From assembly GCA_027574665.1 (NCBI GenBank), contig CM050654.1, positions 26,059,722 through 26,123,721 of the forward strand: a DNA stretch of 64,000 nt. Reading direction: 5' to 3'. Source of the DNA: Rhynochetos jubatus. Its lineage: Eukaryota > Chordata > Aves > Eurypygiformes > Rhynochetidae. Below are positions 23,466 through 35,400 of this stretch, one piece after another. The notes below the pieces were generated by a model. It was not told the origin of the DNA, did not search any database, and saw only the letters and a list, made by a program, of their open reading frames with translations. The translations under genes and the position numbers were made by a program. How positions within the stretch are numbered: position 1 is the first letter of the stretch; each line of letters starts with the position of its first letter.

Positions 23466-24597
23466 ACCGGCTGCTCAGGGTCTTTATTGCTGCTCCGGCA
23501 CGTTGCTCCAAACCACGGGGACGTTGGCGACTCCGGAGCCCGGCAGAGAGGAGGGGACGGGGACGGGAGTCAATAAATAAAGCCCTAATCGCATGGGAAG
23601 GCGGGTGCCCAACCGCTGCCCCCGGCCCCCCCCCCCCCAGTCCGGGGCACCACGGCCAGGCTCAGCATCCTGCTGCCGGCTGGGGAAGGCGTGAGGAGGG
23701 GGCGCGGGGGCTCGGCCAGGCACCGCGGCACCGGGAGAGGTGACGCGGGGGGGGACGCGTGAAGGGGTCTGGGGGCGGGCGGGCAGGCAGCGGGGCGCAG
23801 GGTGAGGGCCGGAGCCGGGCGGACGGAGCGTGAGCAGCGGGGGCCTGAGCAGGCGCAGGAGGCGTGCGTGGCACGTGGGTGACCCCTTGCTAAGCAGGTT
23901 GGGGGCTGCCAGCCAGCCCCCCCACCCCACCCCAACGCGCAGCCCGCGGCCCCAGGGAAGGCACTGGCGTCAGTCCTGGGGGCGCAAACCCGCTTTGCCA
24001 GGACCGGAGTTGAGAGGAGCGGAAGGCGGGGGGCTGGCGGCCCCCGCTCCCGGCTGTGAGGATCGGGGCTGTGCTGGCTGGCGGAGGCCACGGGGGGGAC
24101 TGCGAGCAGGTCCCCTCTCTGCAGGAACCACTGGAGCAGCTGCAGTCCTTGGGCGCCGGCGTGCAAACCTGGGGGGAGGGCAGGGACCCCCGCACCGTGG
24201 CCGGGGGCAGCTGCAGGCTGCGGCGTAAGGCACACGGCTGACAGGACCCGCGTGGCCAGGGCTGGTCGGTGTGCTGGCGGCCCTCCCGCTCCCACCTGGG
24301 GGTTCCCTCAGCATCCCCATACCCATCAACATCCTTCCTCCGACCCTCTGCCACATTCTCCCTTCCTCCCAGCAAGGCTTCCCGCTGCTGGACCCCACCG
24401 CCGGGCCGGCTGGGGCAGCACCTCCCCTCTCCCTCCACACCGCCAAAACACCGGCCACCAGCATCCCTGCCGGCGGCACTGAGGTCCGTGGGCTCATCCC
24501 GGTGCGTATCCCGGCTCCTCCTCGGCCGTCCAGTCCCGTGGCCCCTGGAATGTTCCTCTGGCTCCTCGGCCTCTCGTGGCCGTGGCCGAGGCGGTGG
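23466..24597 (-). other. SPEG: SPEG 3' UTR
   Basis: This stretch runs from the SPEG stop codon (24,598-24,600) to just past the AATAAA at 23,483-23,488. It is GC-rich and carries no coding exon I can support, although several open frames cross it on both strands. Confidence 0.7.
23483..23488 (-). terminator. SPEG: Polyadenylation signal AATAAA of SPEG
   Basis: On the minus strand GCAATAAAGACCC lies 1.1 kb beyond the SPEG stop and about 490 bases before the GMPPA ATG. The overlapping plus-strand AATAAATAAA at about 23,572 belongs to no known transcript. Confidence 0.7.
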
Positions 24598-26463
24598 CTA
24601 CTGTGGCCCCGGCGGCTGGCCGCCCTGGTAGGAGCGGAGTAAGACCTTGTGCTTGGTGACAGCTTCGCCGCGGCGCCGCTGGTGCTCCACCAGGAATTCC
24701 TTGAGGCGGTTGGTGGTGAAGGTCAGGGTCTGGCGGCGCAGCTTCATTAGGTAGGCGTCCTGGAGCCAGGCGTTGGCAAAGCAGTCCTTCACCGTGGGGC
24801 GGCTCCTGGGGCAGGGGCGGCTCTGCGTCAGGGGCCGTGGGGTGCTCACCGCCGCACCCCCCAAACCCAGCCACCGCCCCGGCCCTGCAAGATGCAGGGG
24901 GTCCCAGAGCTCTCTGAGAGCAGGGATGGACGCTGGGGTCCTGGGCTTAGGAGACGCCAGCCTTCTCCAGGAGCAGAGATGGACGCCAGGGTCCCACCAA
25001 TGATGTCTTTGAGGGTCCCCATGGGCCCGGTCACAGGCGCAGTCCGGGGCCACGTGTGCCCCCAGGCTGGGCTGGGCACTCACCAGGGGTGGACGGCGAG
25101 GGCCTTGCGGATGAAGAGGGCAGCGTTCTGCGAGACGTTGGGGTACAGCTTGAAGGCATCGAAGCGCCCTGCCAGGATGCGGTTTTCCGTCTCGATGGGG
25201 TCCAGTTCGAAGAACGGCGACCGCCCACTGAGCCTGCGAGGGTGGAAGGGGTGGCAAAGGCTGGGGGGCACTGGTGGGAGGGCACCCGGGACCCCCCACC
25301 CACCCATCCCCCAGTTTGGAACAGCCACAGCTGCCCAGGGTCTCGATTACGTGTATCCAGCTGGGAAGGGTCTGCAGGGCAACGGCATCCCCCAGCCCAC
25401 CGCCAGCCTGGTGTCTCCCGTGGCCCTGGAGCCTTGATGGGGCTGACTACACCTCAGGGTGCTTGCCCCCCCAGCCCCCCTTCTCTTACATGATGTAGGT
25501 GAGGACGCCAACGCCCCAGACATCTGCTGCGGAGCCCACCGGGTCGCCCTTCACCACCTCCGGCGCTGCGGGCAGGGGAGCAGGGTTGTCATGTGCACCA
25601 GGAGGCCAAGCCCCAGCACCCCAGCACCCACAGCACCCCACCATTACACCCTCCTGCACCCCTCCCTGATGCCCCAATACCCTGACAGAGCCCAGCACCT
25701 CCAGAGATACCCCAACTGCCCCCCACCACCCAAACCCTCCCACTGAGCCCAGCAACCCTACAGAAACCCTCAGCAGACACCCAGCACCACAAAGACCCCC
25801 CATAGCTTCCCCAGGGACACGTCGCCTCCTCCCCAGTCCCAAGCCCCCCAGCACAGGCACACATGCACACTTCAGACGCACGTGTGCCCCTTGCCACCGC
25901 GCCCCCGGTGCCCCACTCACACATGTACTCCAGGGTGCCCACGCGCCGCCCCAGCTGCCGCAGCACGAGGGGGTTGTAGGTCTGGGCGCTGCCAAAATCG
26001 ATGATCTTGAGGGCGTTCACGCCCGAGACGACGACGTTGTCCGGCTTGATGTCGAGGTGCACGATGCGGCGGCCGTGCAGGTACTCGAGGCCCTGCAGGA
26101 GCTGCAGCACGTAGCTCACCACGTCGTCCTCCGAGTAGCGAAACCTAGGGGCAAGTGGCATCACCGGGTGGCCCCATGCCGGTGGCCAGTGGCCACTGTC
26201 AGCGGCCCCGTGCCTGTCCGTACCTGTCCACGATGCTGTAGAGGATCTCCTTGCCGGCGCAGTTCTCGCAGATGAGGACCAGGTAGCGGGGGGTGATGTA
26301 CGCCTCGTGCAGGGCCATGATGCGCTCGTGGTGCAACGCCTTGAGGATCTCGTACTCCTGCAGCACGCTCTGCTTCCTCTCCGCCTCGTAGGGCACGATC
26401 TTGGCCATGAAGTGCTTCCCCGTGGCGTTCTCCTTGCACAGCCGAATCACCCCGAAGCGGCCC
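24598..26463 (-). other. SPEG: SPEG second (C-terminal) kinase domain, exons 37-41
   Basis: Exons: 26,224-26,463; 25,921-26,144; 25,490-25,565; 25,084-25,233; 24,598-24,805. The glycine loop is GRFGVI, the ATP-binding lysine lies in FMAKIVPY, the catalytic loop is VHLDIKPDN and the metal motif is IIDFGSAQ, so all key catalytic residues are present. The usual APE motif reads SPE (YMSPEVVKG). The C-terminal tail after the kinase is basic ([17 protein letters not shown]) and conserved with human. Stop TAG is at 24,598-24,600. Confidence 0.93.
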
Positions 26464-29400
26464 CTGCGTCACAGGGTAGCTCAGCATACCCAGGGTGGGG
26501 ATGCTCGGTGCGGGAAGGGGATGGGACACCCCCAGCAGAGCATCCCATCCCGCTGCTACTCACCTTGCCTTCTCGTCCAAGAAGGTATAGGGCTTTTGGG
26601 GGACACCCTGCCGCAGCGCTGTGCCGTCCTTAGCCCCTGGGACCCCGCTCTCCTTTGGGGGCTCCTTGGAGGATGGGGTGGTGGCAGGGGGCTCCTGCGC
26701 AGGGGGCGACGTGGGGGGCATGGAGACGAAGGAAGTGACCATGTAGGGGGACATCTTCCGCATGGGTGCGGCGTTGGGAGTGGGGGACACCGTGGGGGCT
26801 GAACTGGGGGTGGTCGACGCGGGGGAAATGGGGGAGAATTTGGAAGGAGACGGAGCCCGGTCCGGAGGGGATGTGTCCGGAGGGGATGTGTCCGTGGGGG
26901 GTGTGGGGGAGCCCCGAGTGGGGGTATCTGTGTGGGGTGAGGCCACAGTCCGAGGGGGCGTGAATATCAGCTCTGGGGGCACACAGACGGTGATGTTGGG
27001 TGGGAGATTGGGGTCTGGCTGTGGCCCCTCCTCGTGGGACGTGGGGGGCTGGAGGACCCCGGGGGGGGCGCCCGCCTGTGCCACCCCATCTGCCTTCTGC
27101 ACCACTCCCTTGTGCTTGCGTGGGGGGGTGGTGGGGGGGGCCCCCGTGACCGGCGGCTCCAGCTGCCCCACGGGCGTCTGGGTCGACCGGCTGGAAGCCA
27201 CCTTCTCAGGGACAGGGACAGGGATGGCGATGTCCTTGGCTAGGGCAGCTTGAGCATCTGCGGGGAGCAAAGGGAGGTGTGAGCCAGGTGGGGGGAGGCC
27301 ACGAGCCGGGGGCAAGCGGCACCCTGTTCCCCAAAGCCCTGAGCGGGAGATCCCCCGAGACTCAAGGGATCCTAGAGCAGCCCAGAGGCCACAGCCCCAT
27401 GGCTGCCCCACGGGATGGGACTTCCTCACCTTCCACCTCAAGGTGCACCTTCCCTGAGGGGGTGCTGTAGGGCCCCTGCCCGGCCTTGTTGACACAGGCC
27501 ACCCGAAACTTGGCAGTGCTCCCGGGGGGCAGCTCCGTCACGTTGAAGTAGCAGTCGGCGATGCCGGTGCTGACGATCTTCCACTCGTTCTCCCCTGCCG
27601 GCGTGGGGGCAAGGTGAGGTGAGGGCAGGTCCCTGTCCCCCAGCCCTGCCCCAGGACCCTGCCAAGCCCCGGGGGACAGCGAGGGCATCGAACACTTTTG
27701 TCCCAGCTTGGTGGCATCATTCTGGCTGCAGCTCCCGGCAGACAGGAGGCCGCCCCACGTACCATCCAGCCGTCGCTCCAGCGTGTAGGTGCAGGGGGCT
27801 TTGCTCTCTGCGGGCTTCCACAGCACTAGCACCGTGTTCTTGTACTTCTGGGGGATCTCCGGGGTGCCCGGCCGTCCGGGGAGCCCTGCGAGGGGACAGA
27901 CAGGGTGGGCTGGGTGCCTGGCCAGGGGCAGGGCTGAGCTGCTGCGGGGTGAGAGCAGCACAACGCGTGGGCTCGGAGATGCTGGCGGTGCCCGTGCAAA
28001 ACCCATTTATCCCCCCTCAGAAGTCCCAGTCTCTGCGGAGAGCGGAGCTGAAGTGACCTGCTCCCACCGGTCCCCAGCCCCGTGGTGCGTGCCTGGCGCG
28101 TGCTCTCTGCCCGTGGGACAGCACCTCTGTCCCCCAAGGTCGTGTCCCCCTGCATCCTTACGTGCCACGGCCAGCGTGCAGGAGCTGATTGCCGTGCCCA
28201 GGGTGTTGGCGGCTGCACACTCGTACAGCCCCGCGTCCTTCCTGGAGACCTTGGCGATGGTGAGCATCTGCCGCCCGTCCTTGCAGGACACGACGTTCAG
28301 CGCAGTGTCCGGCTGCAGGGACCTCTTGTCTGCATGGGGGAGGGAGCAGAGGAGAGGGATGCTACGGTGCTCCCCCTGGCACTCACCCCCCTGAAGCAGC
28401 GCAGGCAGCCCCCCACCTTTCATCCAGACGATCCTGGGGGTCGGGCTGCCAGCGGGCAGGCAGCAGAGGGTCAGCGCCTCACCCTCCAGCAGCACCTGGT
28501 CCTTCAGCTTGATGTGGAAAATGGGGGGGAAATCTAGGAAGCAGAGAGGATGTCAGGCTGGGGAAGCGATGGGCACCCGCCATCCCGTCCCGGGAGCACA
28601 CCTACCCGACTCGCTGGGGGCGTGCGGCCGGCCAGCGGCTGGTCCCCCCTCCTGCAGCAGGCTGGAGGGGATGCCGGGCTGCGAGACCCCCTTCTCCTTC
28701 TTCCCCCGAGAGAGTCCCCAGCGCTCCCAGCGCGACCGCTTCTGGCCGTCGCCCCCACCTGCGGGTACCCGGGGGCGGCTGAGCGCGGGTCCGAGCCGGG
28801 GGTGGGGGGGCGCCGTGCCCGCCGCTCCCCCGGGGTGCCGGTGGGACCCTCCTCCCTCCCGCCGCCCCCCCGGGGATGCCGGTGGGACCCTCCTCCCGCC
28901 CGCCGCCCCTCCGGGGATGCCGGTGGGACCCCCCTCCCGCCCGCCGCTCACCTTTGGCGGAGGAGCGGGTGCTGCCGTCGGAGCGCAGGGACTCGGAGGA
29001 GGGGGCGGGCGCCGGGGGGGGCCCTGGGCGAAGGCTCTCCCCCTCGGAGCTGGCGCGGCGGAGCCCCCCGAGCCCCTCGCCCTCCGGTCGCTCGTCCGAG
29101 AGGCTGCGCAGCCGGGCGGAGACGCGCTCCACCGTGGTGCTGATCTTCCTCCGCACCGCCGCCGCCGGAGACTCGCTCCCCCCGACGCCCCCCGGCTCCG
29201 ACCTGAGGCTCTCCGAGTCCCTCCGCTCCTTGGAGCCACCCGCGGTCAGGCTCCAGGAGAAGCGGCGCCCGCCGGTCGGGGTCTCGCCGCCCCCATCCTC
29301 GCCCCTGCTCTTCTTCCTCTCGACGGGCGGGGTGCGCTTGAGGAGCAGGGACATCCTCCGGAGGAAGCCCCTGTCCTTCTCCACCTCGTGCAGGTCCTGC

Positions 29401-32400
29401 ACTGACATGGACTTGGTCGCCAGCCCGACGGGACGCTCCCGGCACAGCTCCAGGGGCACGCCGGCCGGGGTGGGACGGTAGATGCCCTCGTTGGTAGGTG
29501 TCGGGGGTCCGGCCAGGTGTCGGTCCTCGGAGCGGGAGCGGGTGAGCAGCTTCAGCCCCCGGGTGAGCGATGACTCCCGGCCCCGCTTGAATTTGGCTTC
29601 GAAGACCTCCTCTGAGTCGATGTCCTGGATGAGCAGGGAGCTGGAAGAGCCGGTGGGCTTCGCCTCCCGCCTCACTGCCGGGGACGGCGCGGGGGGCTGG
29701 GTGGGGGTGGCCGCTGGGGGCCGAGGGGTTTCCTTGGGGGCTGGCTCCCCGCCTCGCACTGCTCCCATGGCTTGCATGACCTTGGCGTAGGAAGACATTT
29801 GGGAGGCTTGGGTGCCTGGAGCCGAGGGCTGCGGTGAGGTGGGTGTTCCCACCCTGGCAGCCCCCTCCCCGCTGGCTCCAGCAGCTTTAGTGGGCAGCTT
29901 TTCCTCCTGCCCCCCAGCTGTGGGCTTCTTCCCCGCAGTGGTGGTGGCCCCAGGCTGGCCCCGCTCCTCGGGGACGCGCCTCCTCCCCAGGGCAGCCTTG
30001 GTGGCAGGGGCTCGGGGGACAGTGGTCGCCACTGTGGGGGGTGTCGGCTGGCGGGGGGCATCTGGCAGTGCTGGGGGCCGGGCATCAGAGAGGGCTGAGA
30101 GCGATGGGGACTCCTTGAGCCGCTGGGCCTCCAGGCAGGCCACTGGGATCTCCAGGGGCGCACCCGAGCGTCGGTGACGGACGACAGGCTCGGCGTCCCC
30201 ATGGCTGAAGGAGCTGCTCTTCTGCAGGCGGTGCTCGGCGGGGAGGAGGCGTGGTGAGGTGGCCTCACTGGAGGCCGCCCGCACCAGCCGTGGCACCGCC
30301 GGCGGCTCCAACCGGGTCGGCCGTGGGACCTTCTTGTCAGGTCCGACCCCCAGGGTCTCCAGGAGGGGACCCCGCAGGCCGCTGACCTTGCTGTCCCCAG
30401 GGCCCCCCCGCAGCAGCCGCTGGCGCATCAGCTCCAAGCGCTGGGCGTGGTCGTCCTCCCCCCAGGCCCCCTTCCGACGCGGCAGCTCCATAGAGGCTGC
30501 CTTGGCTAAGGCCCGGCGGGGGTCCCGGCCTGCCTCAGCCCCCTCCTCAGTCCCTGGGGGCTGGTGGAGCAGCAGGGCGCTGTCAGCCGAGCCGCCCCTC
30601 TTCAGCTCTCCCCGACGGGCACTCCCTGGGGATTCCAGGCTGGAGCCCTTCCTCATGGCTTTGCGGGGGTACTCTGGCCGTTTCTGGGCTTCGGGGGCTT
30701 CTTCATCAGAGGAGCCAGGAGCCTCCGCCTCCACGCACGGCCGCCGTGGCCCGGTGCCCCTCGGCCTCTTCCCCAGCGCCACCCCGGGCTTCCCTGTGCC
30801 CTGGCTCTGCCACTCCATAGCGGAGACGTCCCCTGGCGTGACACCCTCCAGCCGTGGACCCTCAGGTGGCCCAATGGCCTCATCATCCGTGGGGATCTCA
30901 TTGAGCGACATGCGGGAGCCGGAGAACTCCACCTGGTGCGGCATGGGGATGAAGGGCAGCTCGTCCAGGTCATCTGAGTCCGAGGACGATGACAGCACCG
31001 GCGACTCCTTGAGGTGCCGGGGCACGGCGATGGAGAGGTGGTTGGATGTGTCCTCCAGCAGCTCTGGGATCGGCCGCAGCACCATGTTGCACTTGTAGCT
31101 GATTTGCGAGCGCTGCAGCCAGTGGAGAGGGCTGGATCAGGCCCAGGCGGGTGGCATGGCATCATCTGCCCAGTGCACATCACTCCATCCTGCCCAGGGC
31201 ACATCACCCCGTCCTGCCCAGGGCATATCACCCCATCCTGCCCAGTGCACATCACCCCTTCCTGCCCAGGGCACATCACCCCATCCTGCCCAGGGCACAT
31301 CACCCCATCCTGCTCCCCTCCCACCCCAGCTCCTGTCTTCACCTGCCATTTCCGACGGGAGAGGAAGAGCTTTAGGTGGTCGGTGCTGATGACCTTCCCC
31401 TTGGCCAGTGTCTGCGAGGCGAGGGGACAGCAGTGTCCCACGGAGCCTGCCGCAGGCTCAGGGGAACGCTGCTGCTGCCGAACGCTGGGTCCCTGTCCAG
31501 GCTCACCTTGAACCAGGGATGCTCCAAGGTCTGCTCCGCATTGGGTCTCCTGCGAACCAACACCGCTGGGTGAGAACCACCTGGGCTGGGGGGTTTGGCC
31601 AACCCGGGGAAAGGTGGAGGGGGGGTCTGGCTGCCTGTGCTGCATCCCAGCCTGCCCTCGGACACCCCGATGCACGGGAGTCCCCACCCTCCCTCGAGCA
31701 CAGGGTTCCTGCCAGAGAGGCAGGGACCTCGCAGCACTCACAGCCTGTCGTTGACCAGCACTTTGATGACGAAGCCCTTGGCTTCCCGGGTGAGCCCCTG
31801 GAACATCCTCTCCTCAAAGGCCACGTTGTAATTGCGGATGTTCATCAGCGTCGTCTTGTCGTTCTCCCCCACGAAGGGAGAGATCCCCGTCAGGCTGCCG
31901 AGGAGGAGACACTGTCATCAGGGCGAGGGGACATGGGGAACGGCATGGCAAGAACGGGGGACCGAGGACAGGACCCCTGACCCCAGTGCCGGTGCATAGG
32001 GAGTGCAGAGGCCAGAGCAGCCAGGGAGGAGGCTGAGTGCCTGGCCGCAGCCCCAGCGCTGCAACTGGCAAGGGGGCAGGAAGGGAGTGCCTCCCGTGGG
32101 AGCCCACAGGGGCACTTACCAGAGGTAGGCGATGACCCCCACGGGCCTGTGGAGAGGAGAGCACGGTGACTGCACGGCACACACCCTCCGGGGTGCCCAG
32201 TCCCCGCTGGCACCCCAAGGCCACCCTTACCAGATGTCGGTGACGCTGGAGACGGGGCTCTGGTTGACAATCTCGGGGCCCACGAACTCGGGGGTGCCAT
32301 ACTTGCAGTACTGCGGCTCCTTGGGCGTCAGCTCTTGCGCGTTGCCAAAGTCGCAGATCCGGACCTGCTCGCTGCTCGAATCCGCCATCAGGAGGTTTTC

Positions 32401-35400
32401 TGGCTACAGGACAACGCGGGGCAGAGGGGAGCTTGGCAGGAGGCAGGGGCTCCCCCCCCCCAGGGAAGGGATGTCCCCCGTCAGCAGGGCTGAGGCCCCG
32501 CAGCACGGCAGGAGCCCGGCCATGCGGGCACGGGGCGGGAGGGAGGGGGAGAGCCCCCACTCACTTTGATGTCCAGGTGCAGGACGCTGTGCTGGTGCAG
32601 GTAACAGATCCCTTCCAGGACCTGCCGCATGTAGGACCGGACCTGCGAGCGAGCAGAGGGAGCGATGGGCACCCTGAGCATGGGGCGGCCCCACGTGCAG
32701 AGGAGGGTGCGGGCTGTAGCCCCCTTTGTAGCCTGATACAATGAGCATTACACATCCCTGGGCTGGGACAGACCCCAGCATCCCCAGGCTCCCTCCCCCA
32801 TCACTTTTGCCCCACCAGGGTTCACCCACCTCAGACTCGCACACCGAGGGCTTCCTCGCCATCCTGTCCAGCAGCTCTTCCTCGGAGCAGCTGGGCACCA
32901 GTCAAGGAGCACCCAAACTCCATCCCCCTGCCGTGTCCTGCACCCTCCTGGGCACCCATCACTGCCCACCCCCCTCCTAAAAGCCTCCCCTCACCCGCCG
33001 CCGCACGGTCCCAGAGCAGTGCCCGGAGGATACAGCTCCATGACCATGATGACAGCGTTCTTCTTCTCAAAGGCGTCGTGGAAGAAGACGATGCGCTCGT
33101 GGTCCAGCTGCGAGAGGATGTGCAGCTCCCGGCGAGCCGACTGCTTGGCCTTGGTCCTCCCGGGGACAAACTTGGCGGCAAAGTCCAGCCGGCTGCTCTT
33201 CTCCGTCACCCTCCGCAGGTAGGAGAAAGCCCCCCTGCCATGCGGCCATGGGGGCAAGAGGAGATGAGCAGGAGACCTGCCCTTCCCTGAGGAGCTGGGG
33301 CAGGCACCCACTCCGCAGGGAGATGCTCATTGACCCCGCAGCCCCCCAGGACCATCCATGGGGAGACCTCAGGCCTGGCTTTGCCCCGACCGCCCTGGCT
33401 CCCCACCCTGAGCCAGCACCGGGGCATCCAACAATGGCTGAGAGCACCCCAGCACATCAGGGTCTGGCATACCACGGAGCCAATTCCCGAGGGACAGAGC
33501 CACGGGGTTCAGCCTGGCTCCTGCACCCTGTCCATGCGGTGCCAGGGGTGCCCCACTGCCCACCGTGCCGGCGGCCCCGTACCTCCCGATCTCCTCGTGG
33601 ACGTCGTAGTAGTCGGTCAGACGCCGCGCCTTGTGCAGTGCCTCCTCCTCCATGGCAGCATCGGCAGCAGGCTGGGCTGGGGGAAGGAAAGGCGCTGGCC
33701 AGGGGCAAGCCGGGCACCCGGGTTCTGCCACCCGGGGCCAGGGGGGCCATACCTGCCCGCACCACCAGCTCCGCCTTGCAGGAGACCTCCCCGGCCAGGT
33801 TCTTGGCCGTGCAGGTGTAGACGCCGCTGTCGGGCTCGGCGGCGCCCAGCACCACCAGCGAGCACTCGTTCTCCTCGTACACGAAGCTCAGGTGGCTGCT
33901 CTCCTCCAGCAGTTCCCCATCCTGGGGGCGGCAGGGGTGTCAGGGGGGGGTATCATCCCAACCCCAACTGGCTCCCAGCACCCCTTCCCTGTGGATGGGG
34001 CGTGGGGCACATCCTGCCTCACTAGGGATGAACGCAACCCCAAAACCCCAACGCAGCGACCCAGGTAGAGGTTGTGGGTCTGGGAGAGTTTGTGGGTCGG
34101 GAAGCGGGCGTCCCAGCCCACCTTGTACCACAGGATGTCCGGCAGCGGTTTCCCCTCCACCACCACGGCGAAGCGCGGTGTCTCCCCTTCCTGGACGTCG
34201 ATGTCCTCCATGATGGATTCGAAGCGCGGAGCCTCTGCCGAGAGAGACGTGGGGCACCATGGGGCAGTGCCATCCCCCTGGCACTGGCACGGGGTGTATG
34301 GCTGTGGGGCACTGCGAGGAAGTGCCAGCCAGTGGTATAGGGGCACGGAGTGCCATGGGGCAGTGCCCTACCAATGCACAGGGGTGTGGGATGTTACCTG
34401 GAGGGCCACCAATGCTTGCACCATGGGGCAGACACCCACTGGTGTGGGGCACCATGGGGCAGTGCCACCCCATGCACATGGTCATGGGGCACATGGGACA
34501 CTCCTACCCAAGTCAGATATGGGTCAGATATGGGGACAGGACACCGGGCGGCAGCATCAACACATGGTTCATGGGGTTTCAGCCCCACGAGGTGTTGCCA
34601 CCCTATAGAGCAGCATCCCCATGGCACGGGAGTATGGAGCACCATGGAACAGTGCCCCCCTGTGGGGAAATGCCCCCTCTCCCCAGGGCACATGGGTCTG
34701 GAGCACCGTAGAGCAATGCCACCCCCCAGCAGCGGGGCTCGGCCCCCCGGTGTGGGGACACCTACCTGCAAGGCGGAGGCGGAGGGTGCAGCGGGCAGCG
34801 CCGTGGCGGTTGGTCACCTCGCAGGCCAGCGGTCCTGCCGCCCCCCGGCCCACACACAGCAGCCGCAGGCAGTGCTGGTCATCGTCCGGCATTGTCACCT
34901 CGCAGGTGCCCTCCTGCTCCCCCAGCACCTGCCCGCCCCTGCGGGCACACCAGCTGCCACATCACGGCCCCAAACCCACTGCCCCATCCATAGCTCCCAC
35001 CCCACAGCCCCACGGCCACCTTCTGACAGCCCCAGCTCCCACCCCGCAGCCCCCGCAAACATCTCGCACCCCATTGCTAGCTTTGGCTTCTGAACCCTTA
35101 GCGCCCCACAGGCAGCAACCCTGAAAAAAAGCACCCCCTCCCCCACAGCTCTGCATGTCCAGCCCCAGAGTAGGACCCCATCCCCACCGCGGACTGCACG
35201 GGGAGATCTGTGCGCCCCACGGGCTGATCCTGGGCACGGGGCAGCCGTGTCCTACCTCTTCCAGGTGACGGTGGCCTCCACGTGGTTGATGGTGATGGTG
35301 ACGGAGGCCGGCTGACCCTCCACCACGTACACCACATCCGGCTTGTCCAGGATGACCGGGGCCTCTTCCAGGTAGGGACCTGCCACACGCATCATCACCA

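Noticed and set aside
31137..31349. Repeated [12 protein letters not shown] peptide as a real protein
   Set aside because: It is the translation of the 24-bp minisatellite in SPEG intron 29, which is bounded by exact splice sites that keep SPEG in frame.
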